This document shows positions 27,207 to 34,689 of a stretch of DNA of 64,000 nt, one piece after another. The notes under the pieces are model-generated. The model did no database searches. It saw only the letters and a program-made list of their open reading frames with translations, and had not been told where the DNA came from. A program made the position numbers and the translations under genes. The DNA is from Aestuariibius insulae. Its GTDB lineage: Bacteria > Pseudomonadota > Alphaproteobacteria > Rhodobacterales > Rhodobacteraceae. The stretch lies in contig NZ_JBFONW020000006.1 of the NCBI RefSeq assembly GCF_040783535.2, forward strand, positions 62,001-126,000, in the 5' to 3' direction. Within the stretch, counting starts at the first letter, position 1; each line of letters begins with the position of its first letter.

Positions 27207-27916
27207 TGAGCACGACGCATTCCGCGACGCTAGAAACGAGTCTGCGCGAGAGGATCTTGGCCGATCCCGCGCTTTTACTGGACGATCCCGACGTCATGCG
27301 GGCTTTGGTCGATACCAAGGCCGATGAGATGGGCGGAAATATCGTTGATTTACGGGGGGTTGCGATGGAGCGGCTCGAGCATCGGCTCGACCGTCTCGAA
27401 GAGGCGCACAAGTCGGTCATCGCGGCGGCCTACGACAATTTGGCCGGCACCAATCAGGTGCACCGCGCGATCCTCGGACTGCTGAGCGCCACGACATTTT
27501 CGGAGTTTCTCGAGGATCTAGGCGGGGATGTGAAAGAGATCCTCCGCGTCAATGCGATCCGTCTGGTCCTTGAGGAAGATACCCTTCAGGATCCTGATTT
27601 TACAGATAAATCCAGTGTTCTACTTCGCTCCGACGCAGGCTTTGTCAAAGGCTATATCGGTCAGGGACGGGATGCGCCGCTTCGGCCTGTGACGCTGAGG
27701 AAACTGGCGCCTCGGGCGGGGGGATTGTTCGGGGACGAGGGGCCGCATCAGCGCTCGGAGGCATGTCTGAAGCTGGACTTCGGAGGTGATCGGCGGCCGG
27801 GTCTTCTGGCTTTGGCCTCGGAAGACGAGAGCCGATTCATTCCGCAGCAAGGCACTGATCTTCTGGAGTTTTTCGGCGGTGTGGTCGAGCGGTCGGTGCG
27901 GCGCTGGATGATCTGA
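27206..27916 (+). CDS. DUF484 family protein
   Basis: 236 aa. It has the DUF484 pattern: an N-terminal helix with ILADPALLLDDPDVMRAL, then a long helix (DLRGVAMERLEHRLDRLEEAHKSV) leading into a GAF-like domain. The family is regularly found directly before xerC, as here with four bases between, and its role is unknown. Translation is probably gated by the hairpin just upstream. Confidence 0.9.
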   Translation: MSTTHSATLETSLRERILADPALLLDDPDVMRALVDTKADEMGGNIVDLRGVAMERLEHRLDRLEEAHKSVIAAAYDNLAGTNQVHRAILGLLSATTFSEFLEDLGGDVKEILRVNAIRLVLEEDTLQDPDFTDKSSVLLRSDAGFVKGYIGQGRDAPLRPVTLRKLAPRAGGLFGDEGPHQRSEACLKLDFGGDRRPGLLALASEDESRFIPQQGTDLLEFFGGVVERSVRRWMI

Positions 27917-27920
27917 GCGC

Positions 27921-28838
27921 ATGCTGATCTCGCCGGGATTACGCGATGCTTTGGAGAGCTGGCTGGATCATGAGAGATCAATCAAGAGTGCCTCCGCTCA
28001 TACGGTTTCCGCCTATTGCACTGATCTGACAGGCTTTTTGGAATTCTTAACGCATCATCGCGGCGAAAGGGACGGTTTGGCCGGTATCGTTAACCTTTCG
28101 CTTCGCGACATGCGGTCCTGGATGGCCCATGAGCGACAGCGCGGGATCGGCGCTCGGTCGCTGGCGCGCAAGCTGTCGGCGGTCAAAAGCTTTACGCGCT
28201 GGCTGGCCGTCCGTGAAGACTTTGATCCTACAGCGATTTTATCGGCCCGCTCCCCGAAAGCGCCACCTCGCCTGCCGCGCCCGCTGACGCCGGACGGCGC
28301 GCGGGATATGATCGACACGATTGCGTTGCAGGGGCAGGATGACTGGGTCGCGGCACGCGATGTGGCCGTGGTGACGCTGCTTTACGGATGCGGCTTGCGA
28401 ATCTCCGAAGCGCTGGGTTTGACGGGGGCCGATGTGCCGTTGCCGCCGGGCTTGCGCATTCTGGGAAAAGGCCAGAAGGAGCGGATCGTCCCGGTTCTGC
28501 CCGCCGCCCGAACGGCGGTGGATCGCTATGTCGCGCTTTGCCCGTTCGATCTTGAGCCCACGTTGCCCCTCTTTCGCGGAGCGAGAGGCGGTGCGCTGAA
28601 TCGCAGGCTTATTCAAAAGGTTATGGCCGATGTGCGCGCCCAGCTTGGCCTGCCCGCGACGGCGACGCCGCATGCGATGCGCCATTCCTTCGCGACGCAT
28701 CTGCTCTCTGCCGGTGGGGATCTGCGCGCCATTCAGGATCTGCTTGGGCATGCGTCCCTGTCCACAACGCAGATCTATACGGCGGTCGATACGGCGCGGT
28801 TGATGGAGGTCTATGAGAAGGCCCATCCCCGGTCCTGA
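27921..28838 (+). CDS. xerC: Tyrosine recombinase XerC
   Basis: 305 aa. The full catalytic set is visible: R160 (GLRISE), K183 (GKGQKER), H251-x-x-R254 (HAMRHS), H277 (GHASLS) and the nucleophile Y286. An N-terminal SAM-like core-binding domain covers about 8-100. With XerD it resolves chromosome dimers at dif. The length and DUF484 context mark it as the housekeeping enzyme and not a phage integrase. Confidence 0.95.
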   Translation: MLISPGLRDALESWLDHERSIKSASAHTVSAYCTDLTGFLEFLTHHRGERDGLAGIVNLSLRDMRSWMAHERQRGIGARSLARKLSAVKSFTRWLAVREDFDPTAILSARSPKAPPRLPRPLTPDGARDMIDTIALQGQDDWVAARDVAVVTLLYGCGLRISEALGLTGADVPLPPGLRILGKGQKERIVPVLPAARTAVDRYVALCPFDLEPTLPLFRGARGGALNRRLIQKVMADVRAQLGLPATATPHAMRHSFATHLLSAGGDLRAIQDLLGHASLSTTQIYTAVDTARLMEVYEKAHPRS

Positions 28839-28890
28839 CAGATCGCTCTTCTTACACCAGCGTACGGTCCGGTTAACGGCAAATCGGGGG

Positions 28891-28932
28891 TTCGGTATCC
28901 GGTCGGTATTGCGTCGGTATCTGGTCGGTGGA
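28891..28932 (+). repeat. 42-bp iterated element, copy B (upstream of pcs)
   Basis: Three CGGTATNNNGT units at an 11-bp period, then CGGTGGA. It is 40/42 identical to copy C and 37/42 to copy A. It lies 98 bp upstream of pcs in the same orientation. GTTAAC palindromes flank it at 28872-28877 and 28939-28944. Confidence 0.9.
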
Positions 28933-29029
28933 AATTTGGTTAACTGGACAAGATGAACAGGAATGGCTTGCAAACCGAACCGGAAGGGCCGATTTCGACC
29001 GGACCCCTAGATCGAGATCTTTTCAACTC

Positions 29030-29734
29030 ATGATATCCTCTTTCATGACCCCCGAACGCAAAGCGCTGGCCGTCCATCTTTTGACCGCAAGCGGCGCGGT
29101 CTTCGCGATGTTGGCAATGCTCGCGGCGGTCGACGCGAAATGGGATATCATGTTCCTATGGCTCGTCGTTGCCTTTGCGGTCGACGGAATCGATGGACCG
29201 CTGGCCCGGCGCTATGACGTCAAGAAGAACGCGGCAGAGTTCGACGGCGTCCTGCTTGATCTGATCATCGATTACCTGACCTATGTCTTCATCCCGGCCT
29301 ATGCGCTTTATGCGAGCGGACTAATGGATGGCTGGTCGGGCTGGCTGGCGATCATTATCATCACCTTCACCTCGGCGATGTATTTCGCCGATACGCGGAT
29401 GAAGATGCGGGACAATTCCTTTTCCGGCTTTCCGGGCTGCTGGAACATGGCTGTGCTGGTGCTTTTCGCGGTCGAGCCGTCTTGGTGGGCCTGCCTGATG
29501 ATCGTGACGGTTCTGGCCGTGGCGATGTTCCTGCCGATCAAGTTCGTGCATCCGGTGCGGACGGCGCGCTGGCGCGCGGTGACGCTGCCCGCGGCCGGGA
29601 TCTGGACGGCGCTGGCCGGGGTGGCGGCGTGGAACAACTTCGAAAGCGGCGGAGGCGTCGTGACGGCGCTTGTGGTTCTCTCGATCTATCTGATCCTTGC
29701 CGGACCTATGCAGCAGCTGACCGAGCGGTCCTAG
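29030..29734 (+). CDS. pcs: Phosphatidylcholine synthase (CDP-diacylglycerol--choline O-phosphatidyltransferase)
   Basis: About 234 aa integral membrane enzyme that makes phosphatidylcholine directly from choline and CDP-diacylglycerol. The CDP-alcohol phosphatidyltransferase motif is complete: DGIDGPLAR, then GVLLDLIID. The order of hydrophobic segments and motifs such as FSGFPGCWNM and FLPIKFVHPVR match bacterial Pcs. ATG at 29030 or 29045 could be the start; neither has a strong ribosome-binding site. The 42-bp element lies upstream. The stop overlaps that of the convergent DUF3253 gene. Confidence 0.93.
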   Translation: MISSFMTPERKALAVHLLTASGAVFAMLAMLAAVDAKWDIMFLWLVVAFAVDGIDGPLARRYDVKKNAAEFDGVLLDLIIDYLTYVFIPAYALYASGLMDGWSGWLAIIIITFTSAMYFADTRMKMRDNSFSGFPGCWNMAVLVLFAVEPSWWACLMIVTVLAVAMFLPIKFVHPVRTARWRAVTLPAAGIWTALAGVAAWNNFESGGGVVTALVVLSIYLILAGPMQQLTERS

Positions 29735-29961
29735 GCGAGGCTTAGGCGGATCGGGCCGGTAGCGGTTACAGGATCGACGGTTTGGCCTTTCTGCGTGGCT
29801 TTGAGATCGGGCATCGCGGCTGCGATTTCCCTGATCCGCGGCATCAAGGGACGCCAATCCCCGGCCAGCGCGCGGGCGACTTCGGACGGGCAGAAGGTTT
29901 TGTCCGCGCCGCGCTGAAGAGCGAAGGCGCGGAGGGTCGCGGCGATGTCGGCATCGGTCAT
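29731..29961 (-). CDS. DUF3253 domain-containing protein
   Basis: 76 aa. The family core is clear: FCPSEVARAL, then DWRPLMPRIREIAA and TQKGQTVDPVTATGPIRL. It is a small winged-helix-like protein of unknown function, often used in stress or housekeeping contexts. It converges with pcs so tightly that both stop codons share the bases CTAG. Confidence 0.88.
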   Translation of the reverse strand: MTDADIAATLRAFALQRGADKTFCPSEVARALAGDWRPLMPRIREIAAAMPDLKATQKGQTVDPVTATGPIRLSLA

Positions 29962-30269
29962 GGGAGGTTAGATCGGGCAACTGAGATGAGCGTCAAGCTG
30001 GCCAGCTAAAGATAGCCTGAGCTGGGCCAGCGGCGGCCCGTGGGATGGCGCTGGCCCGCATATGCGAGGCACCTTTTATGGTGCCACTTACATCTTCGCT
30101 CTGAGGTCAGCGAGAGATGGCAAAGCGCCAGCCCGCCGAGACGGGCCGCCGCTGGCCCGGCGCCTTCGGCTTGTTTCCGGGCCGATAGAGACAAACCTCT
30201 TGCTTTGTACGCGCTGAAAGGTTGAGCCGCGCCCACCCAGGGTCGGGCGCGCCCCTCTTTCCTTGAGCC
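29962..30269. other. Gene-free stretch with long inverted repeat
   Basis: 308 bases between the DUF3253 gene and the end of ileS. It holds the inverted repeat at 30024-30158. A small hairpin inside it pairs GGCACC with GGTGCC across a TTTTAT loop at about 30070-30087. Short reading frames cover it on both strands, but their composition is that of random GC-rich DNA. No tRNA or known RNA was recognised. Confidence 0.6.
30024..30158. repeat. Inverted repeat with 18-bp perfect arms
   Basis: The 18 bases at 30024-30041 are the exact reverse complement of 30141-30158. Homology continues with mismatches to arms of about 35 bp around a roughly 90-base centre that has its own small hairpin. It could be a structured RNA at the 3' end of ileS transcripts or a relic of a miniature mobile element. 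No transposase or target duplication was seen. Confidence 0.8.
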
Positions 30270-33266
30270 CTAACCCAGCGCCTCGTTACAGCGACCGCAT
30301 ACACCTTCATGGGCATGCAGGCCGACATCGGGGAGGATCTTCCAGCAGCGTTGGCATTTCTGGCCATGGGCTTTCTCGAAGACCACGCCGACGCCGTCGG
30401 CCTCGAGCATGCGGAAGGCCTCGGCGGGGCTGGGATCGGTGGTGATCTGAAGATCGCTGGTGATGCAGATATCCTCGAAGGGGACAGTCTTGAGGATCTC
30501 GGCCTGCTCGGCGCTGACATGGACGACCGGGGCCGCCTCGAGAGAGGAGCCGATGGTTTTGTCCTGGCGCTGGATCTCGAGCGCGCCGGTGACGGCGCGG
30601 CGGACCGTGCGGATCTCCTGCCATTTGGCGGCGAGCGCGTCGTTGCGCCAGTCCTGCGGCGTGTCGGGCATGTCCTGCAGGTGAACCGAGGCGTCGTCCT
30701 CAGGGTGCCGTTCGAGCCAGACTTCCTCCATTGTGAAGACGAGGATCGGGGCGAGCCAGGTGGTCAGGCGCTGGTAGATCTGCTCGAGTACCCAGAGGGA
30801 GGCCTGCCTGCGCTCTGTCTCGCCATCGCAGTAGAGCGCGTCCTTGCGGATGTCGAAATAGAAGGCCGAGAGGTCCAGCGTGGCAAAGTCGAAAACCGTG
30901 CGGAACACCGTTTGGAAGTCGTAGGCCTTGTAGCCCTCGCGCACCGCCAAATCGATCTCGGCGAGGCGGTGGAGGACCCATTGTTCGAGCTCGGGCAGGT
31001 CGGCGGGTTTTTCGGGGGCCGTCTGGGGCAAAGAGCCGAGGAGGAAACGCATTGTGTTGCGCAGGCGCCGGTAGCTGTCGGCCACGCCCTTGAGGATCTC
31101 GGGGCCGATGCGGTGGTCGTGGACATAGTCGGTCTGGGCGACCCAGAGACGCAGGATGTCGGCGCCGTATTGCTTGACCACCTCGTCCGGCACGATCGTG
31201 TTGCCGAGCGACTTGGACATCTTGTTACCCTTCTGGTCGAGCGTGAAGGCGTGGGTGACAACAGCGCGATAGGGCGCGCGGCCCTTGGTGCCGCAGGCTT
31301 GCAGCATGGAGGAGTGGAACCAGCCGCGATGTTGGTCGGTGCCTTCCAGATAGACGTCGGCGATGCCGTCCTCGGTGCCGTCCGCGCGGTCGCGCAGGAC
31401 GAAGGCGTGGGTGGAACCAGAATCAAACCAGACGTCGAGGATGTCGAAGACCTGATCGTAGTCGTCGGGGTTGTGGTCACCCGCGAGGAACCGCTCCTTG
31501 GCGCCGTCGGCGTACCAGGCGTCGGCGCCCTCGGCCTCGAAGGCCTCGGTGATGCGGGCGTTGACGGCGGCGTCGCGCAGCAGGAAGTCCGGATCGGTCG
31601 GCTGGGCGCCTTTGCGGGTGAAGCAGGTGAGCGGCACGCCCCAGGCGCGCTGGCGCGAGAGCACCCAGTCGGGGCGGTTCTCGATCATCGAATAAAGGCG
31701 GTTGCGGCCGGTCTTGGGGGTCCATGTGACCAGCTCGTCGATGGAGGTGAGCGCCCGTTCGCGGATCGTCTTTCCGTAGGTGTCTTGCCCGTCGCCGACG
31801 GGGCGGTCGATGGCGGCGAACCATTGGGGGCGGTTCAGGCGGATAACCGGGGCTTTGGAGCGCCAGCTATGGGCGTCAGAAATCGTGATGCGCTTACGGG
31901 CGAGAAGGGCTTCGACTTCGACCAGCTTGTCCATGACGGCCTTGTTTGCGCCGCCGGGTTTGCCGTTCGGCTTGATGATCGCTTCGCCGCCGAAGAGCGG
32001 CAGGTCGCTTCGGTAGGTACCGTCGGCCTCGACATTGTAGGTCATCGGTAAGTTGTGCTTCAAACCGATCTGATAATCGTCATCACCATGTGCAGGTGCA
32101 GTGTGGACGAAGCCGGTGCCTGCGTCGTCTGTGACGTGATCGCCGGGAAGGAGAAGGACGTCGAAGTCCCATTCGCAACTGTCCGAAGCAGACCGCAAGG
32201 GATGAGCGCACGCCAAGTCATCTAACTCATCTGCAGCAACATCGCGCACGCGAGTCCACTGATCGTGCTCCAAACGAGCAGCGGTCATGACTTCAGAGAC
32301 GAGGTTATCAGCGATTAAGTATTTATCACCCTTAGTCGCCCAGCACTCCTCCGGTGTTTCAGTGACCTCATATAGACCGTAGGCAATATCAGGACCGAAG
32401 CAGATGGCACGGTTAGATGGTAGGGTCCAAGGCGTTGTCGTCCAAATGACAACTTGAGTAGATGCAAGAGGTAGATCTCGACGATTCTTCGCCTCTTCTT
32501 GCGGACTGTAAGCACTACTTTCAGCGGCCAAGAACGTCTTACGGGCGGCAATCTCTCTATCGAGTTTTTCGGACGTGAGACCGGTTTTCACTATAGGAAA
32601 CTTTACCCACACCGCATCGACCTGACGGTCATGGTACTCCACTTCTGCCTCGGCGAGCGCGGTCTTCTCGACCGGGGACCACATGACGGGTTTGGAGCCC
32701 TGATAGAGCGTGCCGTTCATCAGGAAGGTTTGGAACTCTTCGGCGATGACGCGTTCGGCGTGGTGGTTCATCGTGAGGTACGGATCGTCCCAGTTGCCGG
32801 TGATGCCGAGGCGCTGGAATTCCTCGCGCTGGATGTCGACCCATCCGGCGGCGAAGTCGCGACATTCCTGGCGGAACTCGAGCACCGGGACCGCGTCCTT
32901 GTCGCGGCCCTTCTGGCGGTATTTCTCCTCGATCTTCCATTCGATCGGCAGGCCGTGGCAGTCCCAGCCGGGCACGTAGCGCGCGTTGTAACCCATCATC
33001 TGGCGGGAGCGGACGACCATATCCTTGAGGATCTTGTTGAGCGCGTGACCGATATGTAGATGCCCGTTGGCATAGGGCGGCCCGTCATGGAGAGTAAAGC
33101 TCTCGCGGCCCTCTTTCTCGCGCAGGCGGTCGTAGACGCGCAGCCGGTCCCAGCGGGCCAGCCAGTCAGGCTCGCGCTTGGGCAGGCCCGCGCGCATGGG
33201 AAAGTCGGTCTGGGGCAGGTTCAGCGTGGATTTGTAGTCGGGCGTGGTCGCGGTCTCGGCGCACAT
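30270..33266 (-). CDS. ileS: Isoleucine--tRNA ligase
   Basis: 998 aa class I synthetase. HIGH (71-74), the CP1 editing domain (about 200-410, with GTGFVHTAPAHGDDDY) and KMSKS (about 681-685) are present. The C-terminal zinc finger has two CxxC pairs (CQRC and CGRC). It charges tRNA-Ile and hydrolyses Val-tRNA-Ile. Codons for residues about 210-407 differ sharply from the rest: three TTA, an ATA, an AGA, several AGT and CTA, while the flanks use GC-ending codons almost throughout. That block matches the editing domain and suggests gene conversion from a lower-GC donor. Confidence 0.97.
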   Translation of the reverse strand: MCAETATTPDYKSTLNLPQTDFPMRAGLPKREPDWLARWDRLRVYDRLREKEGRESFTLHDGPPYANGHLHIGHALNKILKDMVVRSRQMMGYNARYVPGWDCHGLPIEWKIEEKYRQKGRDKDAVPVLEFRQECRDFAAGWVDIQREEFQRLGITGNWDDPYLTMNHHAERVIAEEFQTFLMNGTLYQGSKPVMWSPVEKTALAEAEVEYHDRQVDAVWVKFPIVKTGLTSEKLDREIAARKTFLAAESSAYSPQEEAKNRRDLPLASTQVVIWTTTPWTLPSNRAICFGPDIAYGLYEVTETPEECWATKGDKYLIADNLVSEVMTAARLEHDQWTRVRDVAADELDDLACAHPLRSASDSCEWDFDVLLLPGDHVTDDAGTGFVHTAPAHGDDDYQIGLKHNLPMTYNVEADGTYRSDLPLFGGEAIIKPNGKPGGANKAVMDKLVEVEALLARKRITISDAHSWRSKAPVIRLNRPQWFAAIDRPVGDGQDTYGKTIRERALTSIDELVTWTPKTGRNRLYSMIENRPDWVLSRQRAWGVPLTCFTRKGAQPTDPDFLLRDAAVNARITEAFEAEGADAWYADGAKERFLAGDHNPDDYDQVFDILDVWFDSGSTHAFVLRDRADGTEDGIADVYLEGTDQHRGWFHSSMLQACGTKGRAPYRAVVTHAFTLDQKGNKMSKSLGNTIVPDEVVKQYGADILRLWVAQTDYVHDHRIGPEILKGVADSYRRLRNTMRFLLGSLPQTAPEKPADLPELEQWVLHRLAEIDLAVREGYKAYDFQTVFRTVFDFATLDLSAFYFDIRKDALYCDGETERRQASLWVLEQIYQRLTTWLAPILVFTMEEVWLERHPEDDASVHLQDMPDTPQDWRNDALAAKWQEIRTVRRAVTGALEIQRQDKTIGSSLEAAPVVHVSAEQAEILKTVPFEDICITSDLQITTDPSPAEAFRMLEADGVGVVFEKAHGQKCQRCWKILPDVGLHAHEGVCGRCNEALG

Positions 33267-33444
33267 GTCGGGCGTCCTTACGGTAGCGGATCGGGGATCT
33301 GGAGGGACGGCGCGACGGATCTCAGCGCCTTGGCCCGGCAGCTCATCGGATCAGAGCGCCGGGGATATAATTCGAATGATGCGGGCGGTGTGATGCATAT
33401 TGCGCGCGTTATAGAAGGCGGATCGGGACGCGTCCAGTGGCGGC

Positions 33445-34689
33445 TTGACGGGCTTTGGCGATCGGGCGACATCGGCGCCTGGAAGGACCGGCACGGCAGA
33501 GTTCAGGATAGCGATTGCAGGCGCCGGGATCGGCGGGCTGGCGGCGGCGGCCTTGCTGGCGGATCGCGGGCACCGGGTGACGCTGTTCGACCGGTTCGAG
33601 GCGCCCGCGCCTGTCGGATCGGGGTTGGTGATCCAACCCGTGGGACAGGCGGTGCTGGACGAGATCGGCGCAGGGGAGGCCGCGCGAGAGGCAGGCAACC
33701 GGATCACGCGGATGCTGGGGCACGAGGCGGGCAGCGGGCGGCGCGTGCTGGATGTACACTACGATCGCGGCGGCGGGGCGCGGTTCGGGCTTGGGATCCA
33801 CCGGGCGAGCCTGTTCGATGCGCTGATGGAGGCGGTGCGCGCGCGGGGGATCGAGTTGGTCTCGGGCGCGCGGGTGACGGCAGCCGAGAACGGGCAGCTG
33901 ACGCTGGCCTCGGGCGAGACGGAGACCTTCGATCTGGTCGTGGATGCGACCGGTGCGGGGTCGGAGCTGTCACCACTACGCTCGCGGCCCCTGCCCTACG
34001 GCGCGGTTTGGGGGACGGTCGATTGGGTGCCGGATGTGCTGCCGCAGGCGCAGCTGAGCCAGGTTTACCGCAAAGCCAGCCGGATGATCGGGGTGTTGCC
34101 GTGCGGGACGCTGCCCGGAGAGGACGGGCAGAAGGCGGCGATCTTCTGGTCGCTGCCCGCGCATGATCATGAGGCCTGGCGCGAAGGCGGGCTGGGCGCA
34201 TGGCGGGACGAGGTGGCGGCGCTCTGGCCCGAGGCGATGCCTTTCGTGGAGCAGATTACCGATACCGATCAGATGACGATGGCCCGTTATGGACACGGCA
34301 CGCTAACGCGCCCCTATGCCGAGCGGCTGGCGATCATCGGCGATGCGGCGCACCGGGCCAGCCCGCAGCTGGGTCAGGGGGCCAATATGGCGCTTCTCGA
34401 TGCGATGGCGCTGGCATTGGCGCTGGACCGTCACGATATCGGCGATGCGCTGCAGTCCTACGCGATGGCGCGGCGCTGGCATGTGCAGATCTATCAGGCG
34501 ATGAGCTGGGCATTCACACCGCAATATCAATCCGATAGCCGGTGGCTGCCCCTCTTGCGCAACCGGGCGCTGTTCCCGCTGTCGCAGATCGGGCCGGTGC
34601 CGCGCGTTCTCACAGCGCTGGTCTGCGGCACGATGGTGCCGCCCTATGCCAGCCTGATGACACGCAAGGCGTCCGGTCAGGTCTTCTGA
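33445..34689 (+). CDS. FAD-dependent monooxygenase (salicylate hydroxylase / UbiH-like)
   Basis: About 400 aa flavoprotein hydroxylase. The FAD motif GAGIGGLAAAALLADRGHRV is followed by the mid motif DLVVDATGAGS and the second FAD motif GDAAHRASPQLGQGANMALLDA. It should hydroxylate a small, probably aromatic, substrate with NAD(P)H and O2; the substrate is not readable. The start is uncertain. TTG at 33445 gives about 20 extra residues before the flavin motif, and no later ATG or GTG fits better. The 3' end overlaps the convergent flavoprotein gene by 13 bases. Confidence 0.85.
   Translation: MTGFGDRATSAPGRTGTAEFRIAIAGAGIGGLAAAALLADRGHRVTLFDRFEAPAPVGSGLVIQPVGQAVLDEIGAGEAAREAGNRITRMLGHEAGSGRRVLDVHYDRGGGARFGLGIHRASLFDALMEAVRARGIELVSGARVTAAENGQLTLASGETETFDLVVDATGAGSELSPLRSRPLPYGAVWGTVDWVPDVLPQAQLSQVYRKASRMIGVLPCGTLPGEDGQKAAIFWSLPAHDHEAWREGGLGAWRDEVAALWPEAMPFVEQITDTDQMTMARYGHGTLTRPYAERLAIIGDAAHRASPQLGQGANMALLDAMALALALDRHDIGDALQSYAMARRWHVQIYQAMSWAFTPQYQSDSRWLPLLRNRALFPLSQIGPVPRVLTALVCGTMVPPYASLMTRKASGQVF

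Noticed and set aside
27921..28838. Tyrosine recombinase as sign of an integrated mobile element
   Set aside because: Length, DUF484 neighbour and motif set identify housekeeping XerC. No attachment site, phage gene or insertion sequence is nearby.
30309..32051. 580-codon reading frame antisense to ileS
   Set aside because: It stops exactly where the GC-ending codon bias of ileS stops, which shows it is a by-product of that bias.
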